64,000 bases of DNA. Source: CAVVUC01 sp963751395. Its GTDB lineage: Bacteria > Verrucomicrobiota > Verrucomicrobiia > Chthoniobacterales > Chthoniobacteraceae. The position numbers and the translations under genes are program-made. This document shows, one piece after another, positions 28,401 through 34,530 of this stretch. The stretch covers positions 1,994,130 through 2,058,129 of the forward strand of contig CAVVUC010000002.1 in assembly GCA_963751395.1 (NCBI GenBank), read 5' to 3'. Position 1 is the first letter of the stretch. Every line of letters begins with the position of its first letter. The notes under the pieces were generated by a model that worked only from the letters and a program-made list of their open reading frames with translations, was not told where the DNA came from and searched no databases.

Positions 28401-30025
28401 AGGGTGTTGGTGCCGAGCTTTGCCAGGCCTCTTGCGGGCGAGCCCACCACCGAGTAAGAGAAGTTCCCAGCCGTGGTATCAATGCCGACATTGGATGTCG
28501 CGTCCATGGAAACATTGGTCATCGTGTTGGTAAAAAGGCTGTCCACATCGGTGGAACTGAAATAGGCCGCGCTGCCAGTCAGAACACCAAGGCCAAGGGT
28601 TGCCCCCGCCGCCACGGTGGTTGTGCCACTCACGGGCATGGCGTTCTTGTTTCCGTAGCTGAGCACGCCGGTATTGACCGTTGTGCCACCGCTGTAACTG
28701 TTGCTTCCGGTGAGAGTCAGGACACCCGCACCGGTTTTCGTCAGGCTGCCAGTATTGCCAGAAAAATCGGCGAGGGCTTGTGAGATGGAGACGCTGACCC
28801 CATTGGTGTCGAGGGAGGCGCCGCCGTTCTTGATCTGTGCAGCGGTCAGGCCGCTTAGGATGGTTGAGTTCGCCGTCGTCGTGCTGTCCGCCCGGAGCGT
28901 GCCGCCATCGAAATACAAATTCCCGGTGCCGGATCCTTTTACAACCGACCTGGTCACGAGAACACCGTTGCTGTTCAGATTGATGTTGCCGGTGGCACCC
29001 GAGTTGGCACCCATGTTGATGTTGGTTCCGCTGAAAATGGCCGCTCCCGCACCGCCACCGATGTTCAGGTTGCCGATGGAGCCGCTGCCGCCGCGTCCGA
29101 CATATACGGTGCTGACCGATTGCGTGAACGAACCGCCGGAAATGCTGAAGTCAGCAGTGGTCGCAGTGTTTCCGTTGTTGATATAGAGACCGCTGCCTGC
29201 GCTGGACGTTGCGGTGCCGCCGGTCTGGTTATAGCTCGCTCCGGCGACGCCGTTTTCACCCAGCGTCAAGTAGGTGATTCCCGAGACGTTCAACGTACCG
29301 GACTGCATCGTAAAATTGCCTCCATAGGTATCACCGATCGACCAGCGGACACCCTGGCTACTGACATTGCCTGTGATGGCCATTGTCCCACTTCCACTCT
29401 TGGTGATGCCACCGTTGCCCGTCCAGTTTCCGCCAGTGAAAGTGGTGTTGCCGCTGCCGGCAATGGTCAGACCGTTATTGATGGCGAGGGAACCAGTAAC
29501 GGTAAGCGTGTTGGAAGAGTTGTTCGTCCAGGATTGGATGCCATTGATGATATAGCCAACCGTGCCAGTCGTTGCGGGGGTGTCGCCGAGCGTGACCGCG
29601 CCTGCACCGGCGTTGATCGTGATGCCGCTCGTGCCAAGGGTCAATGTTCGGAGGGTGGTGCCGGAGCTGTTTCCCCGGATCGTGGTCGAGCCGGTGTTGT
29701 TGAAGATCAATCCGATCGCCGCCTGGTTGGCATTGAGGGTGATGACCTGATTGCCGGTGCCGGAGGAAAACAGAGCCGTGGTTCCAGTGCCGACGACGCC
29801 GGATGGAGACCAACTGCCCGCGGTATTCCAACTGGATGTTCCACTGGTGACATTCCAAGTGGACGTCTGGGCGAACGCGGCATGGCTATGCAATAAGAGC
29901 AGCCCGGCAAGCAGCATGAATGAACCAAGCAAACCTCGGGGTGACGAAGTGCGGCAGAATGCAGAAGACAGAAAACGGAAGGGGGAATGAGAAAGAGGCG
30001 AGGTGAAAGCTGTGTTGGTTTTCAT
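22391..30025 (-). CDS. Giant beta-strand-repeat PEP-CTERM protein 3
   Basis: A 2544-aa secreted protein, the largest of the three. The ATG at 30025 (MKTNTA) is chosen; further upstream the frame is open but not protein-like. The N-terminus is basic, then a signal segment LLGSFMLLAGLLLLHSHAAFA. Tens of autotransporter-associated beta-strand repeats follow, including long internally duplicated stretches (GVLVFANKNAMPVSG and GVLSYGNKNAMPVSG blocks). The end is VPEPGTIGLLAIGAIGG, then RRRCSRPL (PEP-CTERM). The C-terminal 115 aa match protein 1, and the block at about 2328-2445 matches protein 2. It probably forms a very long beta-helix on the cell surface. There are no visible frameshifts in 7.6 kb. 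Confidence 0.85.
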   Translation of the reverse strand: MKTNTAFTSPLSHSPFRFLSSAFCRTSSPRGLLGSFMLLAGLLLLHSHAAFAQTSTWNVTSGTSSWNTAGSWSPSGVVGTGTTALFSSGTGNQVITLNANQAAIGLIFNNTGSTTIRGNSSGTTLRTLTLGTSGITINAGAGAVTLGDTPATTGTVGYIINGIQSWTNNSSNTLTVTGSLAINNGLTIAGSGNTTFTGGNWTGNGGITKSGSGTMAITGNVSSQGVRWSIGDTYGGNFTMQSGTLNVSGITYLTLGENGVAGASYNQTGGTATSSAGSGLYINNGNTATTADFSISGGSFTQSVSTVYVGRGGSGSIGNLNIGGGAGAAIFSGTNINMGANSGATGNINLNSNGVLVTRSVVKGSGTGNLYFDGGTLRADSTTTANSTILSGLTAAQIKNGGASLDTNGVSVSISQALADFSGNTGSLTKTGAGVLTLTGSNSYSGGTTVNTGVLSYGNKNAMPVSGTTTVAAGATLGLGVLTGSAAYFSSTDVDSLFTNTMTNVSMDATSNVGIDTTAGNFSYSVVGSPARGLAKLGTNTLTLSGSNGRTGGTTLWAGTLNYGDLNALGSGTTTFVGNSTLQAGVAGTLTNNVVSNPGVTGTFDTQANAVTLSGIVSGSGSLAKTGAGILTLSGSNSYSGATTVSSGTLAVNSTGAIDVGGSTTVGTATITGTSMLLVDGGTVTFRSSGAGNAGILLGNSTSGGKVTVQNGGSLTINNGALIMGQGAASGNGNNTIDASVFTQTGGTTNLNGGTNYTGNYAPATINISGGTFTATAATFVVGTRANTSLTVSGSAAANFATLQLGSQTSQNYTSTVNLDGGTLAVSSVSNSGSTSATTTFNFNGGTLKARAASAAFLAADAAYVKAGGAIIDDGGFVITIAQPLLNGTGGTGGGSLTKNGFGTLTLAGSNSYTGGTVVNNGVLVFANKNAMPVSGTTTVAAGATLGLGVAGLGYFDVSDVTNLFANTMTNVSLDATSNVAIDTTAGSFLYTNSISGSPTRGLLKLGTNTLTLSGSNTYTGGTTLSGGAINYADVNALGSGTVTFTGNYTLEAGVSGTFGNNVVLNPSVTGTFDTQTYASTLSGIVSGSGALIKTGLGTLTLSGSNSYSGNTTISGTGGTLVAANTSALGASGRIVRINTGGSLEFATDTSANAYVLDMGSGNTGTVIVNRATPDADITQFMGSSTLGNATLNVQAGAKVTSGTATLALSGINLTAGSAGTLTLNPTTATMLVSGSVYIGANNYAKTVGLGGTSAGNEVSGEIANGINTVSVLKTGTSTWTLSGPNTYTGTTNVDQGTLILSGNRTVSPGLINVGGVTGQTGTLNIQGDIPMGGSVLSVGWGNATGQVGTGIVNHSAGVVSFTSGNAVLIGRTTPGVSGTYNLSGGELQTYVSVERGVMIGVNDGASGNLINATFNLSGTGYLNNATGNLEVVRGSGASSYQNSTYNQTGGTSLNGYLVIGGGLKGNGSGFNAAYGANSIANFSVTGGTFSSNTFAGLSRANNVDSNMTIGGTADVTLPAFPITRGSNSLATVYFDGGTLRPLAASTAYMGGLTNAYIKAGGLNLDLASNDITISQNLLTDGTSTGGGLTKAGSGKLTLAGQSTYTGTTSITNGTLVLSGSGSINGSSSITVNGSAAKFVQNSSVAGSSPIVLTQGMLTGNGTVGTVTVGNTTDAYISNDNAVAGAALTLGSLTFQGAATLDLFSNSTAADLIVTGSDGLSTNVAGQVTVNASNAAGFWLTGTYNLISYTGTIGGNGFAGFSQGTITGVNNARQTATLGDSGSAVTLVVSSDFPVWTGLDSGGEWKTGSTGPSQNWKVTSGTTEFMSGDVVMFNDTVTTGTTVVDITAGDVAPAGTIFENSTKNYTLTSSSGYGISNGSLVKSGTGTLTITNTNSYMGGTTLEGGTINVNNAEALGNSSGALTFSGSGGTLQLGGTISSSRNYVLNASGTIDTNGYDLTSSGVISGSGGALVKAGAGTLTLAGSNSYSGGTVINANSGTVSFSTPTGLSSGGVSVGTGSTLQLDASTSVTVANAITGTGVFKLNVSGATANNVRLSGISGFSGTVLVTSTGSTGNKLSMDTADTAVPGSLVIDPGNTLYTYQKNNSFAGGITVSGTGNNENRGAIRVSGTLGGNITLLGDTTIGGMGGLLTGNITSGTTGTQTLGNNSFESGNANFSGAIGGGTGTIALTVSKGTITLSGSSANTYSGLTTISGGALALNKSENVDAIAGDILIGAGALTNGTNQQIADTSTVTMNAASAKWTLGDKSETVANLDMQNAGAGTNAGLVTGSAGKLTVTGTFTHSAGNVTLNSSGTGGQSIINATTVINTGGSWFFGFTDGTQSLVVGAGGLTIGGGSTIAVSATTGSPNFISLDGDVTSVASGTANTISGAGQIKLSGTRTFNIADGAATSDMTVSTIVTDGTAGNGALTKSGPGTLTLSASNSYTGLTDVQAGTLEFAVSETLTGGLTVGTSGTAVLTAHTGAVKVLEITGLTISGTTVFAGGGGKDLGELAPAPVPEPGTIGLLAIGAIGGLLLRRRCSRPL

Positions 30026-30376
30026 GGTGTCACAGGCGGGTTTGTGTATGCGGTGGTTGGTATTGGAATTGATTTGGTTCCTGGGAAATTCTGGAGCGGG
30101 ATGGCCATGCTCACTCGCAAGGCTGGAATGCACGATAGAATAATGCAACGATAGCGAAGAGACGCTGCAAGCACATTCTTGGGGAAACGGCGACATGGGT
30201 GACTGAGGTCTGGAAACTTGACAGTCCTATGGGTTAAATCTTTGAACAAAACATCCAACTCTTGTCAACTCAAATTTGAGGCTGTTCCGAAAAAATGTAT
30301 GTATTGAGCGGACTTGTAGCTTTTACTGTGGTTCCTGCGCCTGTTCCGGAGAGTGCCTGCCGCCGCTCCAAGAAAT
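30026..30376. other. Intergenic region upstream of giant gene 3
   Basis: About 350 bp without a supported gene. It should contain the promoter of giant gene 3; I could not define one. Confidence 0.4.
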
Positions 30377-30406
30377 GCCGCCGGTCCACACGATGGGACC
30401 GGCGGC
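30377..30406 (-). terminator. Hairpin downstream of the PEP-CTERM remnant
   Basis: GCCGCCGGTCC (30377-30387) pairs perfectly with GGACCGGCGGC (30396-30406), 8-nt loop; minus-strand continuation ATTTCTT. It lies just past the stop at 30414 of the decayed gene, as a terminator would. Confidence 0.55.
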
Positions 30407-30413
30407 GGTTCTC

Positions 30414-30640
30414 CTATCCGATGGTGTCGCTCTCTGCCCTTGCGTGAGCGACGGCGAGGAAGCAGTCCGCCAACAACTCTCCGACCGCCAGCAGACCAGT
30501 ATTCCCCGGCTCGGGCACAGGGCAGGCGAAGCGAGGCCGGCTCCAGCCACCTGCACTTGGAACGGCGTTCCTGCACTCGGCGTCGTGCAGACTAGAAATG
30601 AAGCGTCGAACTCGCCGACAAAAGAGACAACTTAAGACTT
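30414..30640 (-). pseudogene. Decayed 3' end of a fourth PEP-CTERM gene
   Basis: On the minus strand one frame reads FVGEFDAS...VAGAGLASPA, and after a shift near 30522 the next reads VPEPGNTGLLAVG up to a stop at 30414. Joined, this matches the tail of giant protein 2 (FVGG..., LAGSGLASPAPVPEPG, TIGLLAIG). The following hydrophobic and basic part is degenerate (ELLADCFLAVAHARAE). No repeat-protein body precedes it. It is best read as the remnant of a deleted paralogue upstream of giant gene 3. Confidence 0.65.
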
Positions 30641-30791
30641 TTCGCCATGACCGATTCCCGAAGAAAAATGAGCCGGGAAACCATCCATTTGAGCGTGCTT
30701 TTTGAGTCGCCCACAAGCCGGAGGTGTGGGATCGTTGCCGGGATTCGACAAGGACTACACAAAACCCGGTTCTTGTATTAGGCTCCGCACC

Positions 30792-31973
30792 ATGACCGAT
30801 ACAGGAACAAAAACCGGCAGGCAGGCAATCCATGTGGCGGTGCTTGTGGAATCGTCCACGAGCTGGGGCCGTGGAGTCATCACGGGCATCCAGAATTTTG
30901 CCCGGAGACGGGAAGAGTGGCATCTGATCATGGAGCCGCGCGGGCCGGAGGAACGCTTCCGGGTCGATCCCGAATGGAACTGCCACGGAGTCATCGCGCG
31001 TGTCAGCGACAGGGCAACGCACCGGCATTTGCGCTCATTGCGGGTGCCTGTCGTGAACGTGAGCGGCATCGAGCTGCCGGGCCTGAATTTTCCACAGGTC
31101 TGCAACGACTTGCGCGCAAGCGGAGAACTCGCGGCCAACTACTTCGCCGAACGAGGCTACCGGCACTGCGCCTATTTCAGCCACGTCGGCGTCTCCTGCA
31201 CTTCGGTACACCGCGACGCCTTCGTGGGCCGGTTGAAGGAAATGGGCTGCACCTGCGACAGTTACAAAATGCCCGCCCAGCCGCAAGCCCCGACCGGCCA
31301 GATCTCGGAGTCGAGGCAATTGGGTGCGTGGCTCCGGCAGTTGCCGAAACCGGTCGGTCTCCTTGCATGGAACCCGGTGAGCGCGACGGAGGCGGTGCAT
31401 GCTGCGATTGTCGAAGGGCTTCGGATTCCCGAGGAAGTCTCCGTGCTCAGCGGCTCCGATGACCGCTTGTTCTGCGAAGTGGGCCAGGTGGAGATTTCCG
31501 CCATCCAGACGGCCAACGAACGGATTGGATTCGACGCCGCCTCCGTGCTTGACGGGCTTTTCCACGGCGAAAAGGCGACGCCCGAACCGGCATTCATCGC
31601 GCCCCTCGGGATTGTTACACGCCAGTCCACCGACACGCTGGCCATTCACGACAAGGAGCTCGTGAGCGCTTTGAATTTCATACGCAGCAACGCAAGATCG
31701 CCGGTGCAGGTAACCCATGTCTCAAGCCACTGCGGGCTGTCGCGGCGGCATTTGGAAAGGCGTTTCGCGCAAGTGCTGGGACGTTCTCCCGCCGAGGAGA
31801 TCCGCCGGTTCCATCTCGAATGCGCAAAACGACTCCTGGTCGAAACCGATCTGTCGATTCCCCAGGTCGCCGAGCAATCCGGCTTCGGGTCGCCCGAATA
31901 CATGGCCTACGTGTTCAAGCGCACCCTCAAGCAGACGCCTCTTCGCTATCGCCGGCAGATTCGAAGCCGCTGA
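30792..31973 (+). CDS. XylR-type regulator (periplasmic-binding-like domain + AraC HTH)
   Basis: A 393-aa regulator. Residues about 15-280 form a LacI/periplasmic-binding-protein-like sugar sensor (HVAVLVESSTSWGRGVITGI, then VLSGSDDRLFCEV). The last 100 residues are an AraC double helix-turn-helix (VTHVSSHCGLSRRHLERRF, then IPQVAEQSGFGSPEYMAYVF). This is the XylR architecture that controls sugar use in many Verrucomicrobiota. The ATG at 30792 (MTDTGT) is preferred over an upstream start that adds an unrelated stretch. It converges on the LacI-family gene. Its targets may be the PHP/oxidoreductase/DUF1080 genes; this is inferred from proximity only. Confidence 0.9.
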   Translation: MTDTGTKTGRQAIHVAVLVESSTSWGRGVITGIQNFARRREEWHLIMEPRGPEERFRVDPEWNCHGVIARVSDRATHRHLRSLRVPVVNVSGIELPGLNFPQVCNDLRASGELAANYFAERGYRHCAYFSHVGVSCTSVHRDAFVGRLKEMGCTCDSYKMPAQPQAPTGQISESRQLGAWLRQLPKPVGLLAWNPVSATEAVHAAIVEGLRIPEEVSVLSGSDDRLFCEVGQVEISAIQTANERIGFDAASVLDGLFHGEKATPEPAFIAPLGIVTRQSTDTLAIHDKELVSALNFIRSNARSPVQVTHVSSHCGLSRRHLERRFAQVLGRSPAEEIRRFHLECAKRLLVETDLSIPQVAEQSGFGSPEYMAYVFKRTLKQTPLRYRRQIRSR

Positions 31974-32024
31974 GTAAAAGCGCGTCCAAAGATTTCGCGA
32001 GAGTGACGAGAGCACGGGAGGGGG

Positions 32025-32165
32025 GCGTCAAGGAGCGGCTTGCTTCCAGCCGCCAACCCAAAACACCAACCGCGCAGCGCAAATATCATCTTGGCCTGGA
32101 GCTTTGGCATGGCGCTTCGCGCGTCGGTGTGGGTTGGCGGCTGGAAGCGCGCCGCTCCTTGACGC
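32025..32165. repeat. Long inverted-repeat element between two converging regulators
   Basis: A 36-bp arm at 32025-32060 (starts GCGTCAAGGAGCGG, ends CCGCCAACCCA) is inverted at 32130-32165 with 34 of 36 bases matching. The 69-nt middle is not self-complementary. It could be a very stable bidirectional terminator or a small non-autonomous mobile element. The LacI reading frame runs into it. Confidence 0.8.
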
Positions 32166-33395
32166 GCCAGTTGCAGCCGGCCACGTTGAGGCCGGCGGTT
32201 GTAGCCGGCCACGTCGAGGCCGGCCGGAGCGGGGGGGCCAGCGCGTTTTGTAATCGCAGCCACCCGCCGCGGGGTCAACGTCCCCGGCTACAGCGACAGC
32301 GGCGGCACCGGTCCGGTGGATTCCCCGACGTAGAGCCTCGCAGGGAAACAAGACTGTTCTCATCGATTCGGCACGATTCTGGATTCGATACAACAAACGC
32401 TTGAGCGCCGCGGAGCCCATCGCCTCATAGGAGGCATTCACGCTCGTCAGTGGCGGAACATTGGGGCCCACCACATCCGGCCGGTGAAACCCCGTGACCG
32501 AGACATCCTGCGGCACCCGCCATTGCCGGGCCACCAGCCAGGAATAGAGTTGTTGCCCCACGGGTTCGGAGACACAAATCCAGGCGCGGACTCCTTCCTT
32601 GATGAGTTTCTCAACCTTCTCGTTGTAGGGTTCGCAACTCACCCGCGGGTCCAGCAGCGCATCGAGGCTGGCATCAATGACATACTCGGGACGATATTCG
32701 ATTCCGACGCCCTTGAGCGAGGCGGCATAACTCCCAAACCGGATGTTTGCCCAATGCATCTCGCTGCAGGCACCGAGAAAACCGATCTTCCGATGCCCCA
32801 GTTCGTACAGATGTCTTACGAGCATCTCGACGCCCCGGTGGTTGTCGATCCCGATCACATCGTGCTCGACTCCCGGATACTCATGAGTGATGGAAACCAC
32901 GGGCATCCTGCGGCTGATCTCCCGGACAACATTGGCGGGCCACCGGAAGACGAAGATGACTCCGGAGAGCTGACCGGCCCGCATGGCCGGTGGCTGAAAC
33001 TTGGGATCGAGGATCTGCCCGGCGTTCTCCGGCTTGGTGTAATGGATGATCAAGGAAGCGTTCAGGTTCATCGCCGCTTCGCTAAGTCCGGTCAGATAAG
33101 GAGCCGGGACATGCGTCTGCGAAGTCTCGATCAACACACCGATGTTCTGAAGCGCTTCGTCTCGTTTGAGATAACGAGCCCGATAAGCCTTGGGCAATGA
33201 GTAGCCAACCTCCGCGGCAGTCTGCAACACGAGGGCTCGTGTCTTGGAGGATGTGGTTGGGATTCTGGTCAAAGCCCGGGAAACCGTTGCGACCGAGACA
33301 TTGAGTTTCTCGGCGATCGTGCGCATCGTCGCCCCCCTCTTTCCGTGGTGGCGGGGTGGGTCAGGCGGCTGGGTTGTTTGATTTGGGTTGTCCAT
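32028..33395 (-). CDS. LacI-family regulator with a frameshifted C-terminus
   Basis: The ATG at 33395 (MDNPNQ) starts a LacI/GalR repressor. The helix-turn-helix is at about residues 24-50 (TIAEKLNVSVATVSRAL) and the periplasmic-binding-like effector domain follows (IGVLIETSQTHVPAPYL, then HDVIGIDNHRGVEMLV, LGHRKIGFLGA). The family ending LYVGESTGPVPPLSL is present in the neighbouring frame, with a stop at 32288. A one-base shift near 32342-32348 instead sends the frame 90 codons on through two dispersed repeats to 32028. So the natural gene is about 32288-33395, and the long tail is an artefact of mutation or sequencing error. It is divergent from the PHP gene, with an operator-like palindrome upstream. 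Confidence 0.85.
   Translation of the reverse strand: MDNPNQTTQPPDPPRHHGKRGATMRTIAEKLNVSVATVSRALTRIPTTSSKTRALVLQTAAEVGYSLPKAYRARYLKRDEALQNIGVLIETSQTHVPAPYLTGLSEAAMNLNASLIIHYTKPENAGQILDPKFQPPAMRAGQLSGVIFVFRWPANVVREISRRMPVVSITHEYPGVEHDVIGIDNHRGVEMLVRHLYELGHRKIGFLGACSEMHWANIRFGSYAASLKGVGIEYRPEYVIDASLDALLDPRVSCEPYNEKVEKLIKEGVRAWICVSEPVGQQLYSWLVARQWRVPQDVSVTGFHRPDVVGPNVPPLTSVNASYEAMGSAALKRLLYRIQNRAESMRTVLFPCEALRRGIHRTGAAAVAVAGDVDPAAGGCDYKTRWPPRSGRPRRGRLQPPASTWPAATGASRSGALPAANPHRRAKRHAKAPGQDDICAARLVFWVGGWKQAAP
32170..32305. repeat. GGCCGGC / TGTAGCCGG repeat cluster
   Basis: Contains two tandem versions of GTAGCCGGCCACGTNGAGGCCGGC and later GTCAACGTCCCCGGCTACAGCG. These are the arms of the hairpin family seen at 9284, 15661 and 22318. 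Non-coding in itself but read through by the frameshifted LacI gene. Confidence 0.6.
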
Positions 33396-33432
33396 ATTAC
33401 CTGGCGATGCTTGTAGTAACAATCCCTGGAGT

Positions 33433-33452
33433 TTGCAAGAAATTCCTTGCAA
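33433..33452. promoter_or_regulatory. LacI-type operator-like palindrome
   Basis: TTGCAAGAAATTCCTTGCAA: 7-bp perfect arms (TTGCAAG / CTTGCAA) and a nearly symmetric centre. It resembles LacI-family operators such as TTGCAAGCGCTTGCAA. A second half-matched site, TGCAAGCGTTGC, lies at 33462-33473. It is 38 bp upstream of the LacI start, in the divergent region, so autoregulation and control of the PHP gene are plausible. Confidence 0.5.
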
Positions 33453-33698
33453 CCGCTCTCCTGCAAGCGTTGCTGTTCATACGCTATGCGAGCGGTTTTT
33501 TTCCGCTCAGGGTTCGGTGAAGTTGCAGCCGGGCTCATTGTTCCCGGCTTGCAGCACTTGGAACTCGCGCTGCGGAAGGATGCCGCCTTCGCGAAAAACC
33601 TGCCTGGAAAGCGTCGCTTCCAAGACGACTCCACCGCTGGGAATAATCTTTGAGACTTTTTCATTCTTTATTCGCGATTCTTGATTCATACTTCCGTC

Positions 33699-34421
33699 AT
33701 GGCATTGAACATCGATCTGCACTGCCACTCGTTTTTTTCGGGAGACGGTGTGAGCAGCCCGGAGGAACTGATTGCCTCGGCGCGCAGCAAGGGGCTTCAT
33801 GGTTTTGCAATCACCGACCACAACACGTGTGATTGCGTCAGCTACCTGCTCGACAAAGGGCTGATGCGACAGGACGGATTACCGGTGGACGGATTTTTGA
33901 TTCTGCCCGGCGTGGAAGTCACGACTGCGGACGGGCATCTGCTTTGCATCGGCGCAACGCTTCCGTTTTTGAAAGGCACACCCGCGGGAGAGGTCTGCAA
34001 ACTGATCCACGAGGCCGGCGGCCTCGCAATCCCGCCGCATCCGTATGATCTTTTCCGCGCCGGCATCCGGCAGGCGACGCTCGACACACTCGAGATCAAT
34101 GCGCTGGAGGTTTTCAACGCCGCCACGACACTCAAGCGTTACAACAACCAGGCGTTCAAATATGCGCAGGCGCGCGGGCTGCCCATGACGGCCGGCAGCG
34201 ACGCGCATCACGAAGCGGCGATCGGGACGGCTTACACGATTCTGCACACCGACGATTTTTCACTCAAGGGCGTGCTCGCGCAGATTTTGAAAAGCAACGA
34301 ACTGAATCAAAAATACATGAGGCCGCGCGACAGCATCCGCAAGACGTGGAACAACTGGATGCGCCTGCGGCGGCGCAAGCGTCATCTGCCGGTGAAGAGT
34401 CCGGAATCTGACAAGTCGTGA
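33699..34421 (+). CDS. PHP-domain phosphoesterase
   Basis: A 240-aa cytoplasmic metal-dependent phosphoesterase of the PHP superfamily. Metal-binding motifs appear in order: DLHCHSFFSGDG (near residue 6), FAITDHNT, GVEVTT, PHPYD and GSDAHH. The ATG at 33699 (MALNID) is chosen over a TTG at 33681. Length is typical for stand-alone PHP proteins. The substrate is not identifiable; related proteins hydrolyse nucleotide or sugar phosphates. It lies divergent to the LacI gene and convergent with the oxidoreductase gene. Confidence 0.85.
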   Translation: MALNIDLHCHSFFSGDGVSSPEELIASARSKGLHGFAITDHNTCDCVSYLLDKGLMRQDGLPVDGFLILPGVEVTTADGHLLCIGATLPFLKGTPAGEVCKLIHEAGGLAIPPHPYDLFRAGIRQATLDTLEINALEVFNAATTLKRYNNQAFKYAQARGLPMTAGSDAHHEAAIGTAYTILHTDDFSLKGVLAQILKSNELNQKYMRPRDSIRKTWNNWMRLRRRKRHLPVKSPESDKS

Positions 34422-34530
34422 CCCAAAACCTGACGGGTTGTCTGCGCCGACGGAAGAATTCCGACCGGACCAGTCCCGCGCTGGCTAACAAACTCCCTGG
34501 CAGCGTCGAATTCAACCCACGGCCCAGGAG

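Noticed and set aside
9329..30025. CRISPR array or tandem satellite in the repeat-rich section
   Set aside because: The repetition is at protein level with variable DNA; there are no identical short repeats with uniform spacers.
30414..31028. 204-codon minus-strand open frame as an intact gene
   Set aside because: Only the final 30 residues resemble anything (a PEP-CTERM tail), and the matching sequence before it lies in another frame; the rest is antisense to the XylR gene.
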